Shown here: positions 16,274 to 24,845 of the stretch, piece by piece | Position numbering within the stretch: the first letter of the stretch is position 1 | Layout: every line of letters begins with the position of its first letter | Assembly (NCBI RefSeq): GCF_000425385.1 | Contig: NZ_AUDI01000023.1 | Coordinates: 1 to 64,000 of the forward strand | Length of the DNA stretch: 64,000 nucleotides | Reading direction: 5' to 3' | Source of the DNA: Pseudoduganella violaceinigra DSM 15887 | Lineage (GTDB): Bacteria > Pseudomonadota > Gammaproteobacteria > Burkholderiales > Burkholderiaceae_D | The notes under the pieces: generated by a model | The model's database searches: none | What the model saw: only the letters and a program-made list of their open reading frames with translations | Told to the model about the DNA's origin: nothing | Translations under genes and position numbers: made by a program

Positions 16274-19264
16274 ATGAAGAACACGTCCCAACGTGTGCGG
16301 ATGACCATCCTCGCGCACGCCCTTGCAATGGCTTTCGCTGGGCCAGCCCTTGCACAATCGAATGCCACCGGTACCATTTTCGGTCACGTCGCCAACGGCA
16401 GCGGCGTCACCGTGGTGCTGGAGAATGTCGCCACCGGTGCGCGCCGGACCGTCAGCGTGGACGCCAAAGGCCACTACAACGCCAACTCCATGCAGCCTGG
16501 CGCCTACAAGGTGATGCTGGTACGCGACGGCAACGTGGAGCGCGTGCTCGAGGTGGAAGCGCTGATCGGCCAGGGCGTGGAAGCGTCCTTCGAAACGATG
16601 CAGGCTGTGACCGTGACCAGCCGCCGTCCAACCATCGACGTCAGCAACACCAACAACGGCGTGGTCTTCACCGCGCGCCAGCTCGACGAACTGCCTATCT
16701 CGCAAAGCATTTCCGGCATTATCGCCCTGGCGCCGGGCACCACGCGCGGCAACCCTAACGTCGCCGGCGACAGCTTCGGCGGCGCCGGTGTGTCGGAGAA
16801 CGCCTACTACATCAACGGCTTCCCGGTCACCAATGTGTATCGCCAGATCGGTTCGACCACCCTGCCCTTCTTCGCCATCTCCCAGGCCCAGATCCTGCAA
16901 GGCGGCTACAGCGCCGAATTCGGCCGCTCCACCGGCGGCGTGGTGAACATCACCACCAAGAGCGGCACCAATAAATGGGAAGCGGGCGCCGTGCTGCAAT
17001 ACACGCCGAACTGGCTGCGCGCCAAGCCGGACGACACCTTCTACCCGAACACCGGCAGCAATCCGAAAACCGACGGCAAGCTGCTCACCTACCGCCACAT
17101 CAACAACGCCACCGACGTCTTCGGCAGCGCCTATGTCGGCGGCCCGCTGATCAAGGACAAGCTGTTCATGTTCGCCAACGTGGAGTCGGACCGCTTCACC
17201 ACCGGCTATGTCAGCAAGAGCTCCGATTCGCTGAACAAGACCAACGGCTGGACCGAACGCGAAACCCGCACCCCGCGCTACCTGCTCAAGCTCGATTACA
17301 ACATCACCGACGAGCACCGCCTGGAATTCACCCAGATCCACGACGAAAACAAGAAGACGCAGCAAAACTACGGCTTCGATTACGCCACCCTGGCGCACAA
17401 CAGCACGGTGGCCGGCGGCACGACGGGCGACGGCGCCAAGACCGACGACTCGATCCTGAAGTACACCGGCTTCCTGACCGACAACCTGACCGTGACGGCC
17501 CTGGCCGGCCGCTTCAAGTCGACCTATCCGCAAAGCCGCGCGGGCTATGTCCCGACCATCTACCAGGTCAGTGCACCGCTGAACGCGCAGGTACCGGGAC
17601 TGACATACAACAATCCGCAGACCATCGGCGGCACCGTCCAGGTGGAAAACGCGGAAGACAAACAATCCACGCTGCGCCTGGACGTCGAGTACAAGCTGGG
17701 CAAGCATGCCCTGCGCGCCGGTATCGACCGCAACAACGTATCCTCCATCAACGGCTCGGAACTGGCCGGCGGCGGCAGCTATTACTACCTGCGCAGCAAC
17801 AATCCGAATGAAGCGGTCGACGGCGGCAATTCGCCGGCCTCGGGCGGCGGTTTCGGCCCGCAAGGCTATTACGTCAATGTCTACCACCAGAGCGACGCCG
17901 CCTCGCCGAAAACCGACCAGGCAGCGCAATACATCCAGGACCGCTGGCAAATCACCGACAGTGTGCTGCTGGACATCGGCCTGCGCAACGAACAGTTCAC
18001 CAACAAGAACAGCGACGGCATCGCCTATGCCGCGCAACGCCATATGCTGGCGCCGCGTGTGGGCGCAGCGTGGGATGTACGCGGCGACGGCACCCTGAAG
18101 GCCTTCGCCAACGCAGGACGCTACCACCTGCAGATTCCGACCAGCGTGGCGCAGCGTATCGCCGGCAATCCGGTCCACATCGACCACTATTACACCTATA
18201 CCGGCGTTGACCCGGTCACGGGTGCGCCGACCGGCCTGGTGGCAATCAGCCCGCCTATTTCGTCCGGCAACGAATGGGGCACGCCCAAGGATCCACGCCA
18301 GGTGGCGGCCAGCAACCTGGGCGCCACCTATCAGGACGAACTGGCGCTGGGCTTCGAAGCTGCGCTGAACCCTGAATACACCTTCGGCTCCAAGCTCACT
18401 TACCGCACGCTGCGCAACACGATCGAAGACTGGTGCGACTCGCGTCCGGTGCAAGCCTGGGCCAAGCGCAACAACGTCGACGCCAGCGGCTACGGCATGC
18501 CTTGCCTGCTGGTCAATCCTGGCCGCGACAACACGCTGACGCTGGACCTGCGCGGCGACGGCAAGCTGGTGACGATTCCGCTGACGGCCGAGGAAATCGG
18601 CCTGCCGAAAGTGAAGCGCATCTACACGGCGCTGGACATGTTCGTCGAACACCCGTTCCGCAACGGTTGGTACGGCAAGGTCAACTACACCCTGTCGCGC
18701 AGCTACGGCAATATGGAAGGCCAGGTGATGTCCGATATCGGCCAGGCCGACATCGCAGCCACCACCTCCTTCGACTTCCCGGAACTGATGGACGGCGCCA
18801 GCGGCCTGCTGCCGAACAACCACAAGCACGTGCTCAAGGCGTTCGGCTACTACCAGGTGGCGCCTGAATGGACGCTGGGCACTAACATCAACATCGTCAC
18901 CGGCGGTCCCAAGTCCTGCATCGGCAACCTGCCCAAGGCGCTCAACCAGGATGGCAAAAACCCGGCCGCAGGGTACGGCTCCGGCACCTTCTATTGCGAT
19001 GGAAAGCTGGCGCCGCGCGGTTCGGCGGGCACGCTGCCGACCGACATCCGCATCGCCCTGAACACGACCTACTCGCCGCAATTCATGAAGGGGCTGAAAC
19101 TGAAGGCCGACGTATTCAACCTGCTGAACCGCCAGACCGTCCTGGCCACCCAGCCGGTGTACAACTCGGGCAAGGATACGGTCAGCCCGTACTACGGCCA
19201 GGTGCAGGGCCGCGCACCGGAACGCCAGGTGCGCTTCTCCGCGGAGTACAACCACAAGTTCTGA
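16274..19264 (+). CDS. TonB-dependent outer-membrane receptor with carboxypeptidase-regulatory-like N domain
   Basis: A 996-residue outer-membrane importer, probably for the oligosaccharide handled by the neighbouring glycosidases. Signal peptide about 1-28 (GPALAQ); an N-terminal carboxypeptidase-regulatory-like domain at about 30-105 (TGTIFGHVANGSGVTV, VENVATGARRT-type turn); the plug at about 115-250 (AYYINGFPVTNVYRQIG, GGYSAEFGRSTGGVVNI); then a 22-strand-type barrel ending in an aromatic Phe (YNHKF). This layout is shared with Oar/OMC-like receptors. The AGGAG-preceded ATG at 16274 is the true start; the frame is open 205 codons further upstream only as a shadow of the glycosidase gene. 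TonB/ExbBD are not in the window. Confidence 0.92.
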   Translation: MKNTSQRVRMTILAHALAMAFAGPALAQSNATGTIFGHVANGSGVTVVLENVATGARRTVSVDAKGHYNANSMQPGAYKVMLVRDGNVERVLEVEALIGQGVEASFETMQAVTVTSRRPTIDVSNTNNGVVFTARQLDELPISQSISGIIALAPGTTRGNPNVAGDSFGGAGVSENAYYINGFPVTNVYRQIGSTTLPFFAISQAQILQGGYSAEFGRSTGGVVNITTKSGTNKWEAGAVLQYTPNWLRAKPDDTFYPNTGSNPKTDGKLLTYRHINNATDVFGSAYVGGPLIKDKLFMFANVESDRFTTGYVSKSSDSLNKTNGWTERETRTPRYLLKLDYNITDEHRLEFTQIHDENKKTQQNYGFDYATLAHNSTVAGGTTGDGAKTDDSILKYTGFLTDNLTVTALAGRFKSTYPQSRAGYVPTIYQVSAPLNAQVPGLTYNNPQTIGGTVQVENAEDKQSTLRLDVEYKLGKHALRAGIDRNNVSSINGSELAGGGSYYYLRSNNPNEAVDGGNSPASGGGFGPQGYYVNVYHQSDAASPKTDQAAQYIQDRWQITDSVLLDIGLRNEQFTNKNSDGIAYAAQRHMLAPRVGAAWDVRGDGTLKAFANAGRYHLQIPTSVAQRIAGNPVHIDHYYTYTGVDPVTGAPTGLVAISPPISSGNEWGTPKDPRQVAASNLGATYQDELALGFEAALNPEYTFGSKLTYRTLRNTIEDWCDSRPVQAWAKRNNVDASGYGMPCLLVNPGRDNTLTLDLRGDGKLVTIPLTAEEIGLPKVKRIYTALDMFVEHPFRNGWYGKVNYTLSRSYGNMEGQVMSDIGQADIAATTSFDFPELMDGASGLLPNNHKHVLKAFGYYQVAPEWTLGTNINIVTGGPKSCIGNLPKALNQDGKNPAAGYGSGTFYCDGKLAPRGSAGTLPTDIRIALNTTYSPQFMKGLKLKADVFNLLNRQTVLATQPVYNSGKDTVSPYYGQVQGRAPERQVRFSAEYNHKF

Positions 19265-19278
19265 TCTTGCTGTAGTCT

Positions 19279-19304
19279 GGAGACGAGGTTAGCGCCCCGT
19301 CTCC
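19279..19304. terminator. Possible bidirectional hairpin between TonB receptor and phosphodiesterase genes
   Basis: GGAGACG and CGTCTCC form a 7-bp stem around the convergent gene ends and overlap the last codons of the minus-strand gene. No clear T-tract follows on either strand, so termination activity is doubtful. Confidence 0.3.
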
Positions 19305-20452
19305 TTCAAGTATTCCGCGCGCGCCGCCAGGGCGGTGTCCGCGAAATCGGAGAACAGGCCGTCGACGCCCAGCGCGAAGAACTGTTTGTACTCCAGCACT
19401 GGATCACCCTTGTAGTTGCTGGCCAGGCGGCGTTTCTCGTTGCGGAAGGTGTAAGGGTGCACCAGCAGACCGGCCTTATGGGCGTCGGCCACCAGCGTGG
19501 TCGGCGCCATCGTCGTCGTGTCGGCATCATTCACCTTGCCGTCCCCGTTCACGTCCGCCACCTTGCCGTTCGCATCCAGCGTGCCCTTCACGCTCACGAT
19601 ATAGCGCTTCCACGGGCCGATCCCGTCGGCATAGGTCTTGATCTCGGCCAGCCCGGCCGGCGTCACCATATCGCTGAACTTGCGCTTGTCGCCCGCCAGC
19701 GCCCAGTCGAATGGTTTGTCGTACGGCGCCGCGTATGTCAGGGCGCCCGTCTTCAGGTCCACATCATCGGCATCGATCAACTGCACCATCTTCAGCCTGG
19801 AACCCTTGCTGCGCATGTATTTCAGGCTGCCCGGTTCGAAGGACTGCACGAAAACCGGCGCATCGCGCTCGGTCCAGCCGGCGGCGGCCAGCAGCGCCAG
19901 TAGCTTGTCCTCCAGCGGCAATCCTTGCTGGCGATGGAAGCTGGGGTTCTTGGTCTCTGGATAAATGGCGATATTGCGGCCGCTTTTCTTGACCAGATCG
20001 ATCACTTCCTGGATGGTCGCGATCCTGAACTTGCCGTTGAACTGCTGCGGACGTTCGGCGTCGGTCGAAATGCCGCCCAGCGTCTTGATCTCGGCCAGCG
20101 TGAAGTCGCTGGCGAACCAGCCTTCCTGCATCTCGCCGTCGACGCTCAGGGTGCGCTTGCGCGACGCAAATTCGGGGTGCTGCGCCACATCGGTGCTGTA
20201 GGCCAGGTTCGGGTCGTGGCGGGCGATCAGCACGCCGTCCTTGGTGGAGATCACGTCCGGCTCGATCGCATCGGCGCCCAGTTCGATCGCTTTGGCGTAG
20301 GCTTCGACGGTTTCCTCCGGCAGATAGCCGCTGGCACCGCGGTGCGCCACCACCAGCGGCAATTGTCCCTCGAGTGTCGGCAGTGCCGGCAGGCCGCCGC
20401 CGCATGCCGCCAATACCGCTGCCACCAATGTGCATCCCACTACTTCTTTCAT
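19289..20452 (-). CDS. Glycerophosphodiester phosphodiesterase lipoprotein (GlpQ-like)
   Basis: A 387-residue enzyme that hydrolyses glycerophosphodiesters to glycerol-3-phosphate and an alcohol, likely in the periplasm. The ATG at 20452 follows a GGAG site and starts a lipoprotein signal with lipobox LAAC (C17); 19 earlier codons lack support. GDPD motifs are intact: H37-R38 in AHRGASGYLPEET, E64 and D66 in IEPDV, and H79 in RHDPN. A small insertion near residue 305 reads DVNGDGKVNDAD, which matches a dockerin/EF-hand-type calcium loop. It converges on the TonB receptor gene and is not obviously part of the sugar locus. Confidence 0.9.
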   Translation of the reverse strand: MKEVVGCTLVAAVLAACGGGLPALPTLEGQLPLVVAHRGASGYLPEETVEAYAKAIELGADAIEPDVISTKDGVLIARHDPNLAYSTDVAQHPEFASRKRTLSVDGEMQEGWFASDFTLAEIKTLGGISTDAERPQQFNGKFRIATIQEVIDLVKKSGRNIAIYPETKNPSFHRQQGLPLEDKLLALLAAAGWTERDAPVFVQSFEPGSLKYMRSKGSRLKMVQLIDADDVDLKTGALTYAAPYDKPFDWALAGDKRKFSDMVTPAGLAEIKTYADGIGPWKRYIVSVKGTLDANGKVADVNGDGKVNDADTTTMAPTTLVADAHKAGLLVHPYTFRNEKRRLASNYKGDPVLEYKQFFALGVDGLFSDFADTALAARAEYLKETGR

Positions 20453-20541
20453 TGCTGCTCCGCCTGGAAAGTTGAAAATGCGGCGGATTCTAAAAAGTAA
20501 AAATGACAAGGTGATGAATCAGGCAAGCGTGCGCACAGTGC

Positions 20542-20571
20542 TTGACAATCATTGCCCAGGCAACATATAGT
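20542..20571 (+). promoter_or_regulatory. Sigma-70 promoter with embedded MarR operator
   Basis: TTGACA at 20542-20547 and TATAGT at 20566-20571 are spaced 18 bases apart, a near-consensus promoter ending 7 bases before the marR-family ATG. The spacer contains TTGCCCAGGCAA (20552-20563), a dyad with TTGCC/GGCAA arms. An almost identical palindrome lies before the next gene at 21023. A repressor bound here would block RNA polymerase directly. Confidence 0.8.
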
Positions 20572-20577
20572 TCATTT

Positions 20578-21003
20578 ATGAATAAAATCCCGCTCCCCCG
20601 CCGTGTTGCCCGCCTGATCAGCCGCGCCCAGTCCGTCCTGGCGGACGAGCTCGACGCCAAACTGGCGCCGTTCGATATCACGGCGGCGCAGTACGTGGTG
20701 CTGTCCACCCTGCACAGCGGCCGCGCCAATATCGCGGCACAGATCTGCAAGGAGCTGTCCTACAGCCCGGGCGCGATGACGCGCATGCTGAACCGGCTGG
20801 AGCAGAAAGGCATGATCCAGAAAGGGCCAAGCCTGGACAGCCGCCGCACCGTGCGCCTGGAATTGACGGAAGCAGGCCAGCGCCTGTTCCCCAGCCTGCT
20901 GGCGGCGTCGGGCACGGTCATCGCAGACTACTTCGGCACGTTCAGTACGCAGGAACTGGAAACGTTCGAGGCCCTGCTGCTGAAAATGTTCGCGGGGAAG
21001 TGA
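20578..21003 (+). CDS. MarR-family repressor of the adjacent efflux operon
   Basis: A 141-residue winged-helix regulator. The DNA-binding core runs about 30-100 (ITAAQYVVLSTLHSG, AAQICKELSYSPGAMTRMLNRLEQKGMI, then the wing DSRRTVRLELT). I chose the ATG at 20578, placed just after a strong promoter, over an upstream ATG that overlaps the -35 element. A TTGCC/GGCAA dyad lies in its own promoter and the matching TTGCCTAGGCAA lies before the following efflux genes. It therefore probably represses itself and the YtcA-HlyD-FUSC pump until a small aromatic or phenolic ligand binds. The ligand is inference. Confidence 0.9.
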   Translation: MNKIPLPRRVARLISRAQSVLADELDAKLAPFDITAAQYVVLSTLHSGRANIAAQICKELSYSPGAMTRMLNRLEQKGMIQKGPSLDSRRTVRLELTEAGQRLFPSLLAASGTVIADYFGTFSTQELETFEALLLKMFAGK

Positions 21004-21022
21004 GTCTTTTTTGCCCAAACAG

Positions 21023-21034
21023 TTGCCTAGGCAA
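21023..21034. promoter_or_regulatory. Perfect 12-bp MarR operator palindrome before the efflux genes
   Basis: TTGCCTAGGCAA is fully self-complementary and lies 19 bases after the marR-family stop and 18 bases before the next ATG. It differs from the promoter-embedded dyad at 20552-20563 only in its two central bases. Two matched sites in one locus make a repressor-binding role likely. Confidence 0.75.
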
Positions 21035-21052
21035 CCAATTCATAGGAACGCA

Positions 21053-21262
21053 ATGGAACCATCAATCAATGTGCTGGGCGCTTACTTCCCGGACTGGCTG
21101 TTCTGCATCGCGGGTGCCACGGTGCTGAGTTTCCTGCTGCACGCGCTGTTGTCCGCGCGCGGCTGGCTGGTGGGCGTGCCCTCGCACCTGCTTGCGCTGG
21201 GCTATCCCGCCTTCGCCACCGTGCTGTCGCTGTCCGCATGGCTCATGCTTTTCCAACATTAA
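21053..21262 (+). CDS. YtcA-like small membrane protein of the efflux operon
   Basis: A 69-residue protein with two transmembrane helices (about 12-33 and 42-66) and the conserved-looking opening INVLGAYFPDWLFC. It resembles YtcA, the small protein encoded just before mdtNO in Escherichia coli; AaeX/DUF1656 proteins hold the same position in aae-type pumps. The ATG at 21053 follows AGGAA; 14 upstream in-frame codons contain the operator palindrome and are not coding. The gene order ytcA-mdtN-mdtO is the same as in E. coli. Its role in the pump is unknown, probably structural. Confidence 0.75.
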   Translation: MEPSINVLGAYFPDWLFCIAGATVLSFLLHALLSARGWLVGVPSHLLALGYPAFATVLSLSAWLMLFQH

Positions 21263-21271
21263 GGCGCCACC

Positions 21272-22297
21272 ATGAAGAAAACCCGCAACTCCCGCCTCTG
21301 GAGCGCCATCGTGCTGACGCTCACCCTGACGGCGATCGGCCTGGCCATCTATGTGGTGCGCACCCTCGACCGCGCGCCGCGCACCGACGATGCCTATGTC
21401 TACGCCGACACGATCACCGTCGCGCCCGAAGTCAATGGCCGTATCGTGGAACTGGCAGTGACCGATAACCAGCGAGTGAAGCAAGGCGACCTGCTGTTTC
21501 GCATCGATCCCCAGCCCTTCGCGGAAACCCTGGCCAAGGCCGAAGCCAGCCTGAAGGCGCTCGACAGCGAAATCAGGCTGACCCGGCGCGCGGTGGAAGC
21601 GCAGAAATTCGCTGCTGCCGCCTCGCGCGCCAACGTCGAACATGCCCGGGCGGCGAACGAACAGGCGGGCGACACGCTGGCGCGCCTGGAGCCCCTGCTC
21701 AGCAAAGGCTTCGTGTCCGCGGAGCGCATCGACCAGGCGCGCACGGCCAAGCGCAGCGCACAATCCCAACTCAGCGCCGCACTGCTGGACGCGCAGCGGG
21801 CCGAGGCCTCGGTCAGCGGCGTCGACGCGCTCGTCGCGAAACGCGAAGTCGCCAAGGCTGAAATCGCCCTGGCGCGCCTGAACCTCTCCTACACCGAAGT
21901 GCGCGCACCGGGCGACGGCATTGTGCTCAACCTGAAAACCGCGCCCGGCCAATTTGTCGGCGCCGGCCATCCGGTCTTCACGCTGGCCAGCTCGAACCGC
22001 TGGTATGTGGTGGCCAATTTCCGCGAGACCGACCTAGCCGGTATCAAGGCCGGCCGCCACGCCCAGGTCTATCTGCTGGGGGACACCTCGAAGCGCTACA
22101 GCGGCACGGTGGAATCGATCGGCTACGGCGTATTCCCGGATGACGGCGGCAGCGAAGTGGCCGGCCTGCCGCGCGTGCCGCGCTCGATCAACTGGGTGCG
22201 GGTGGCGCAGCGCTTCCCGGTGCGTATCCTGGTCGAACAGCCCGATGCCGCTTTCCGCATCGGCGCCTCCGCCGTGGCCATGCTGGGCACCCGGTGA
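21272..22297 (+). CDS. HlyD-family membrane fusion protein (MdtN/EmrA-like)
   Basis: A 341-residue periplasmic adaptor linking an inner-membrane pump to an outer-membrane channel. One N-terminal transmembrane helix (about 8-30), a biotinyl-lipoyl-like half (TITVAPEVNGRIVELAVTDN), a long coiled-coil hairpin (about 80-180, rich in Ala/Glu/Arg), the second lipoyl half (LNLSYTEVRAPGDGIVLN) and a beta-barrel domain (WYVVANFRETDLAGI). It is 9 bases downstream of the YtcA-like gene and overlaps the FUSC gene by 4 bases, so all are translated together. No outer-membrane factor (MdtP/TolC) is encoded here; a shared one elsewhere is likely. Confidence 0.9.
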   Translation: MKKTRNSRLWSAIVLTLTLTAIGLAIYVVRTLDRAPRTDDAYVYADTITVAPEVNGRIVELAVTDNQRVKQGDLLFRIDPQPFAETLAKAEASLKALDSEIRLTRRAVEAQKFAAAASRANVEHARAANEQAGDTLARLEPLLSKGFVSAERIDQARTAKRSAQSQLSAALLDAQRAEASVSGVDALVAKREVAKAEIALARLNLSYTEVRAPGDGIVLNLKTAPGQFVGAGHPVFTLASSNRWYVVANFRETDLAGIKAGRHAQVYLLGDTSKRYSGTVESIGYGVFPDDGGSEVAGLPRVPRSINWVRVAQRFPVRILVEQPDAAFRIGASAVAMLGTR

Positions 22298-24036
22298 GCG
22301 CCATGGACACCCTGCTCGCCCGCGTGCGCGCCGAGCTGGCGCCCTTCCCCGGCCGCATGGATGCCGTGTGGCGCCTGCTGGCCAGCTGCACCCTGGTCAT
22401 CGTCTGCTCCATGACTCTGCAAGTGCCCTCGCTCACGCTGTCGCTGATCATGGTGTTCTTCACGGCGCAGGAAAACACCGTGCTCACCCGCATGAGCGGC
22501 ATCGCGCTGATCATCGGCAGTACGCTGGCGGTCGCATCATCCCTGCTGCTGGTCAAATTCACCATCGACGTGCCCATGCTGCGCATTCTGGGAGCGGCCT
22601 TGATCGCATTTTGCGGCATGTATTTTCTACGGGCCAGCAAGCGCGGGGCCATCGGCTTTCTAGTGGCGCTGATCGTCGTGTACGCCCAAAGCATGGCCGA
22701 CATTTATGAAAGCCCGGAAGTGCTGACGCGCGCCCTGCTGTGGGTATGGGTTGCGTCCACCTATCCGATCGTCCTGACCATGACGGTACAGCGCCTGTTC
22801 CGGCCTGCGTTGCCGGTCCGGCTGCTGGTTGAAGAATATGCGCGCCAGTTGGACGAGGTCGTGCATCAGCTCGATGCACGCCTGGCGGGCACTGCCCCGC
22901 CGCGCTTCCACAGCGGGCGCGTTGGCCAGGGCGTACTCGCCGTGCAGCGCCAGCTGGCATTTGCCGCGCTGGGAAACCAGGAACGCAGCATGGCGCGTGC
23001 CGCGGCGATCAGCCGCCTGCACGCGGCGGCGGCACAACTGGCCCGCCAAGCACCTGTCGATGTCTCGCCAGACGAGCGCATTCGCATGCTCGCCATGCGT
23101 GACGCATGCATATCGCTGCGTGACTGCCTGGGGCATGACGCGCCCTTCCATCTTTCGGCGCAGGACAAAGGGGAAGCACGCCATAGCGGCGCCCCCCGTC
23201 CCATCCTGCGTGAAATGGAGCGCGCATTGCGCGCAGCGGCATCCGCCGAAAGCGCCGCCAACGAGCCTGGCGCCGCTTCGCCGCCGCAGCCGCAGCCGGC
23301 CGCTACCGCAAGCGAAGCAAACCGCCTGCTCTATGCGAAATTCGCATTCAAGGCCGTGCTGGCGGCCATGGGCACCTATGTCATCTATACAGCCCTGCAA
23401 TGGCCCGGTATCCACACCGCCATGCAGACCTGCATCATACTGGCCCTGCCCAGCCTCGGCGCGACCACCCACAAAGGCATCACCCGCTTGCTGGGTTGCT
23501 GCCTGGGCAGCTTGGCGGCGCTGGTGGCAACCGTGTTCGTGGTTCCGCACCTGGAAAGCATCGTCGGCCTACTGGCCATGTCGCTGCCCATCATCGCTGC
23601 CGGCGCCTGGATCGCAGTCGGCTCGCCGCGCTCGAACTATATCGGCGTGCAGATGATGTTCGCATTCGCCCTCGCGCAACTGGGCAGCTTCGGCCCCGTC
23701 ACCGACGTGACCGAAATCCGCGACCGCCTGGTGGGCATTCTGCTGGGACTCGCCGTCTCGATCACGGTCTATACGGTGCTGTGGCCGGAACGCGAAGGCG
23801 ATGCACTCAAAACCGCCCTGGCGAAATTAAGGAAAGCAGTGTCGGCCTGCGCGCATGCCAGCCATGAAAATATCAGCGCCGCGCGGCTACAGGCATGGGT
23901 TCTGCTGCAGCAGTGCCGCGAGCTGCAGGCGCGGGTCGCGCTGGAACCGGGCTGGCGCGGGCGCAAATCGCGCCGCGTTGCCCGGCAGCTGGCGCAGGCG
24001 GAAGAAAGCCTGGCGGCGCAGGGCCTCAGGTCTTAG
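22294..24036 (+). CDS. FUSC-family efflux transporter (MdtO-like)
   Basis: A 580-residue inner-membrane pump subunit of the fusaric-acid resistance/aromatic acid exporter family. Two membrane blocks of several helices each (about 20-165 and 345-490) are separated by a soluble helical region (about 170-340) that contains a Pro/Ala-rich linker. A GTG start at 22294 gives a 4-base overlap with the HlyD gene; an ATG at 22303 is an alternative. With the adaptor and YtcA-like protein it forms an exporter probably handling aromatic or lipophilic weak acids, under MarR control. The gene overlaps the next minus-strand gene by 11 bases at its 3' end. Confidence 0.9.
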   Translation: MSAMDTLLARVRAELAPFPGRMDAVWRLLASCTLVIVCSMTLQVPSLTLSLIMVFFTAQENTVLTRMSGIALIIGSTLAVASSLLLVKFTIDVPMLRILGAALIAFCGMYFLRASKRGAIGFLVALIVVYAQSMADIYESPEVLTRALLWVWVASTYPIVLTMTVQRLFRPALPVRLLVEEYARQLDEVVHQLDARLAGTAPPRFHSGRVGQGVLAVQRQLAFAALGNQERSMARAAAISRLHAAAAQLARQAPVDVSPDERIRMLAMRDACISLRDCLGHDAPFHLSAQDKGEARHSGAPRPILREMERALRAAASAESAANEPGAASPPQPQPAATASEANRLLYAKFAFKAVLAAMGTYVIYTALQWPGIHTAMQTCIILALPSLGATTHKGITRLLGCCLGSLAALVATVFVVPHLESIVGLLAMSLPIIAAGAWIAVGSPRSNYIGVQMMFAFALAQLGSFGPVTDVTEIRDRLVGILLGLAVSITVYTVLWPEREGDALKTALAKLRKAVSACAHASHENISAARLQAWVLLQQCRELQARVALEPGWRGRKSRRVARQLAQAEESLAAQGLRS

Positions 24037-24682
24037 ACAATGCGTTCACCAGCTCTTTTTCCAGCGAGGCAAAGTTGCCCTGGACGCTTTGCAGGCTGCC
24101 CTGTATCTGCACGGCCGCATAATAGAGGCCGGTGCCGTCCACCTTTCCGAAATCAAGATCGGCCGCCTTGTTGAAGAACGACGGCGCGTCGACCATCTTC
24201 AGCACGTCGACGCTTGCATTATCGCGCTGCAAGGCATAAACCCCGGCGTAGCGCTGCAGGCGAACCGGGTCCATCCAGCTCGCGGCCTGGCTGGCCACAG
24301 CCACTTCCCAGGCTTCGCGGCGCAAGGTCGGCGTCGCCACGTGGATGCCGAACTTGTGGTCGCTGGCTGCCATCAGGTGTTCCAAAAGCTGTTTGCCTTC
24401 CACTTTATCGCGGATGTCCTGGCTAAGCACTTTGCGAACCTTCTCGAGCCGCTCGATTTCCAGCTGGTTCTTGTGCATGGTGGCGCGCAATTCTTCAAGG
24501 TTGGCCCGCATCTCTGCATTGATGCTCTCCTCCGCCGCATGTGCGCGGTGGCTGTGGTGCCAGCTTTGCACCGCGTGTTCCAGCGCCAGCGCAGTCAGGA
24601 TACTCACCACAATCATGGTGTATTCGCCGGCGAACATTTTCATGGAGGCGAGCGCGCCCTTTTTCGGCATTTCTACGTGCAT
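24026..24682 (-). CDS. Membrane-anchored coiled-coil protein of unknown function
   Basis: A 218-residue protein with one transmembrane helix near the N terminus (about 18-36, YTMIVVSILTALALEHAVQ) and a mostly helical remainder. Residues about 50-100 are charged and likely coiled coil (EESINAEMRANLEELRATMHK, IERLEKVRKVLSQD). No enzyme motif is visible. It resembles small proteins with an N-terminal anchor followed by the HAAEESINAEMRANLEELR type motif found widely in proteobacteria without known function. It ends convergently with the FUSC gene (11-base overlap), so the two are separate transcripts. Confidence 0.75.
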   Translation of the reverse strand: MHVEMPKKGALASMKMFAGEYTMIVVSILTALALEHAVQSWHHSHRAHAAEESINAEMRANLEELRATMHKNQLEIERLEKVRKVLSQDIRDKVEGKQLLEHLMAASDHKFGIHVATPTLRREAWEVAVASQAASWMDPVRLQRYAGVYALQRDNASVDVLKMVDAPSFFNKAADLDFGKVDGTGLYYAAVQIQGSLQSVQGNFASLEKELVNALSKT

Positions 24683-24845
24683 TGGCTTAGTCCTTGGTCT
24701 ATCGCCCTCGCGGCGGGGCGCGCATTATCTTACACTATTGGCATGTCTTTTTTAGAACGAAAATCACGGAGTGATAAAGAGCGCATTTTTTCGCCTCCGC
24801 GCCGCACTATAATCTCCGCGAATTCAACAGCAACCGCTTTCCACA

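Noticed and set aside
16214-19255. 1013-residue open frame antisense to the TonB receptor
   Set aside because: It mirrors the receptor gene codon for codon, is rich in Arg/His/Val as shadow frames are, and has no domain or ribosome site. The receptor frame is clearly the real one.
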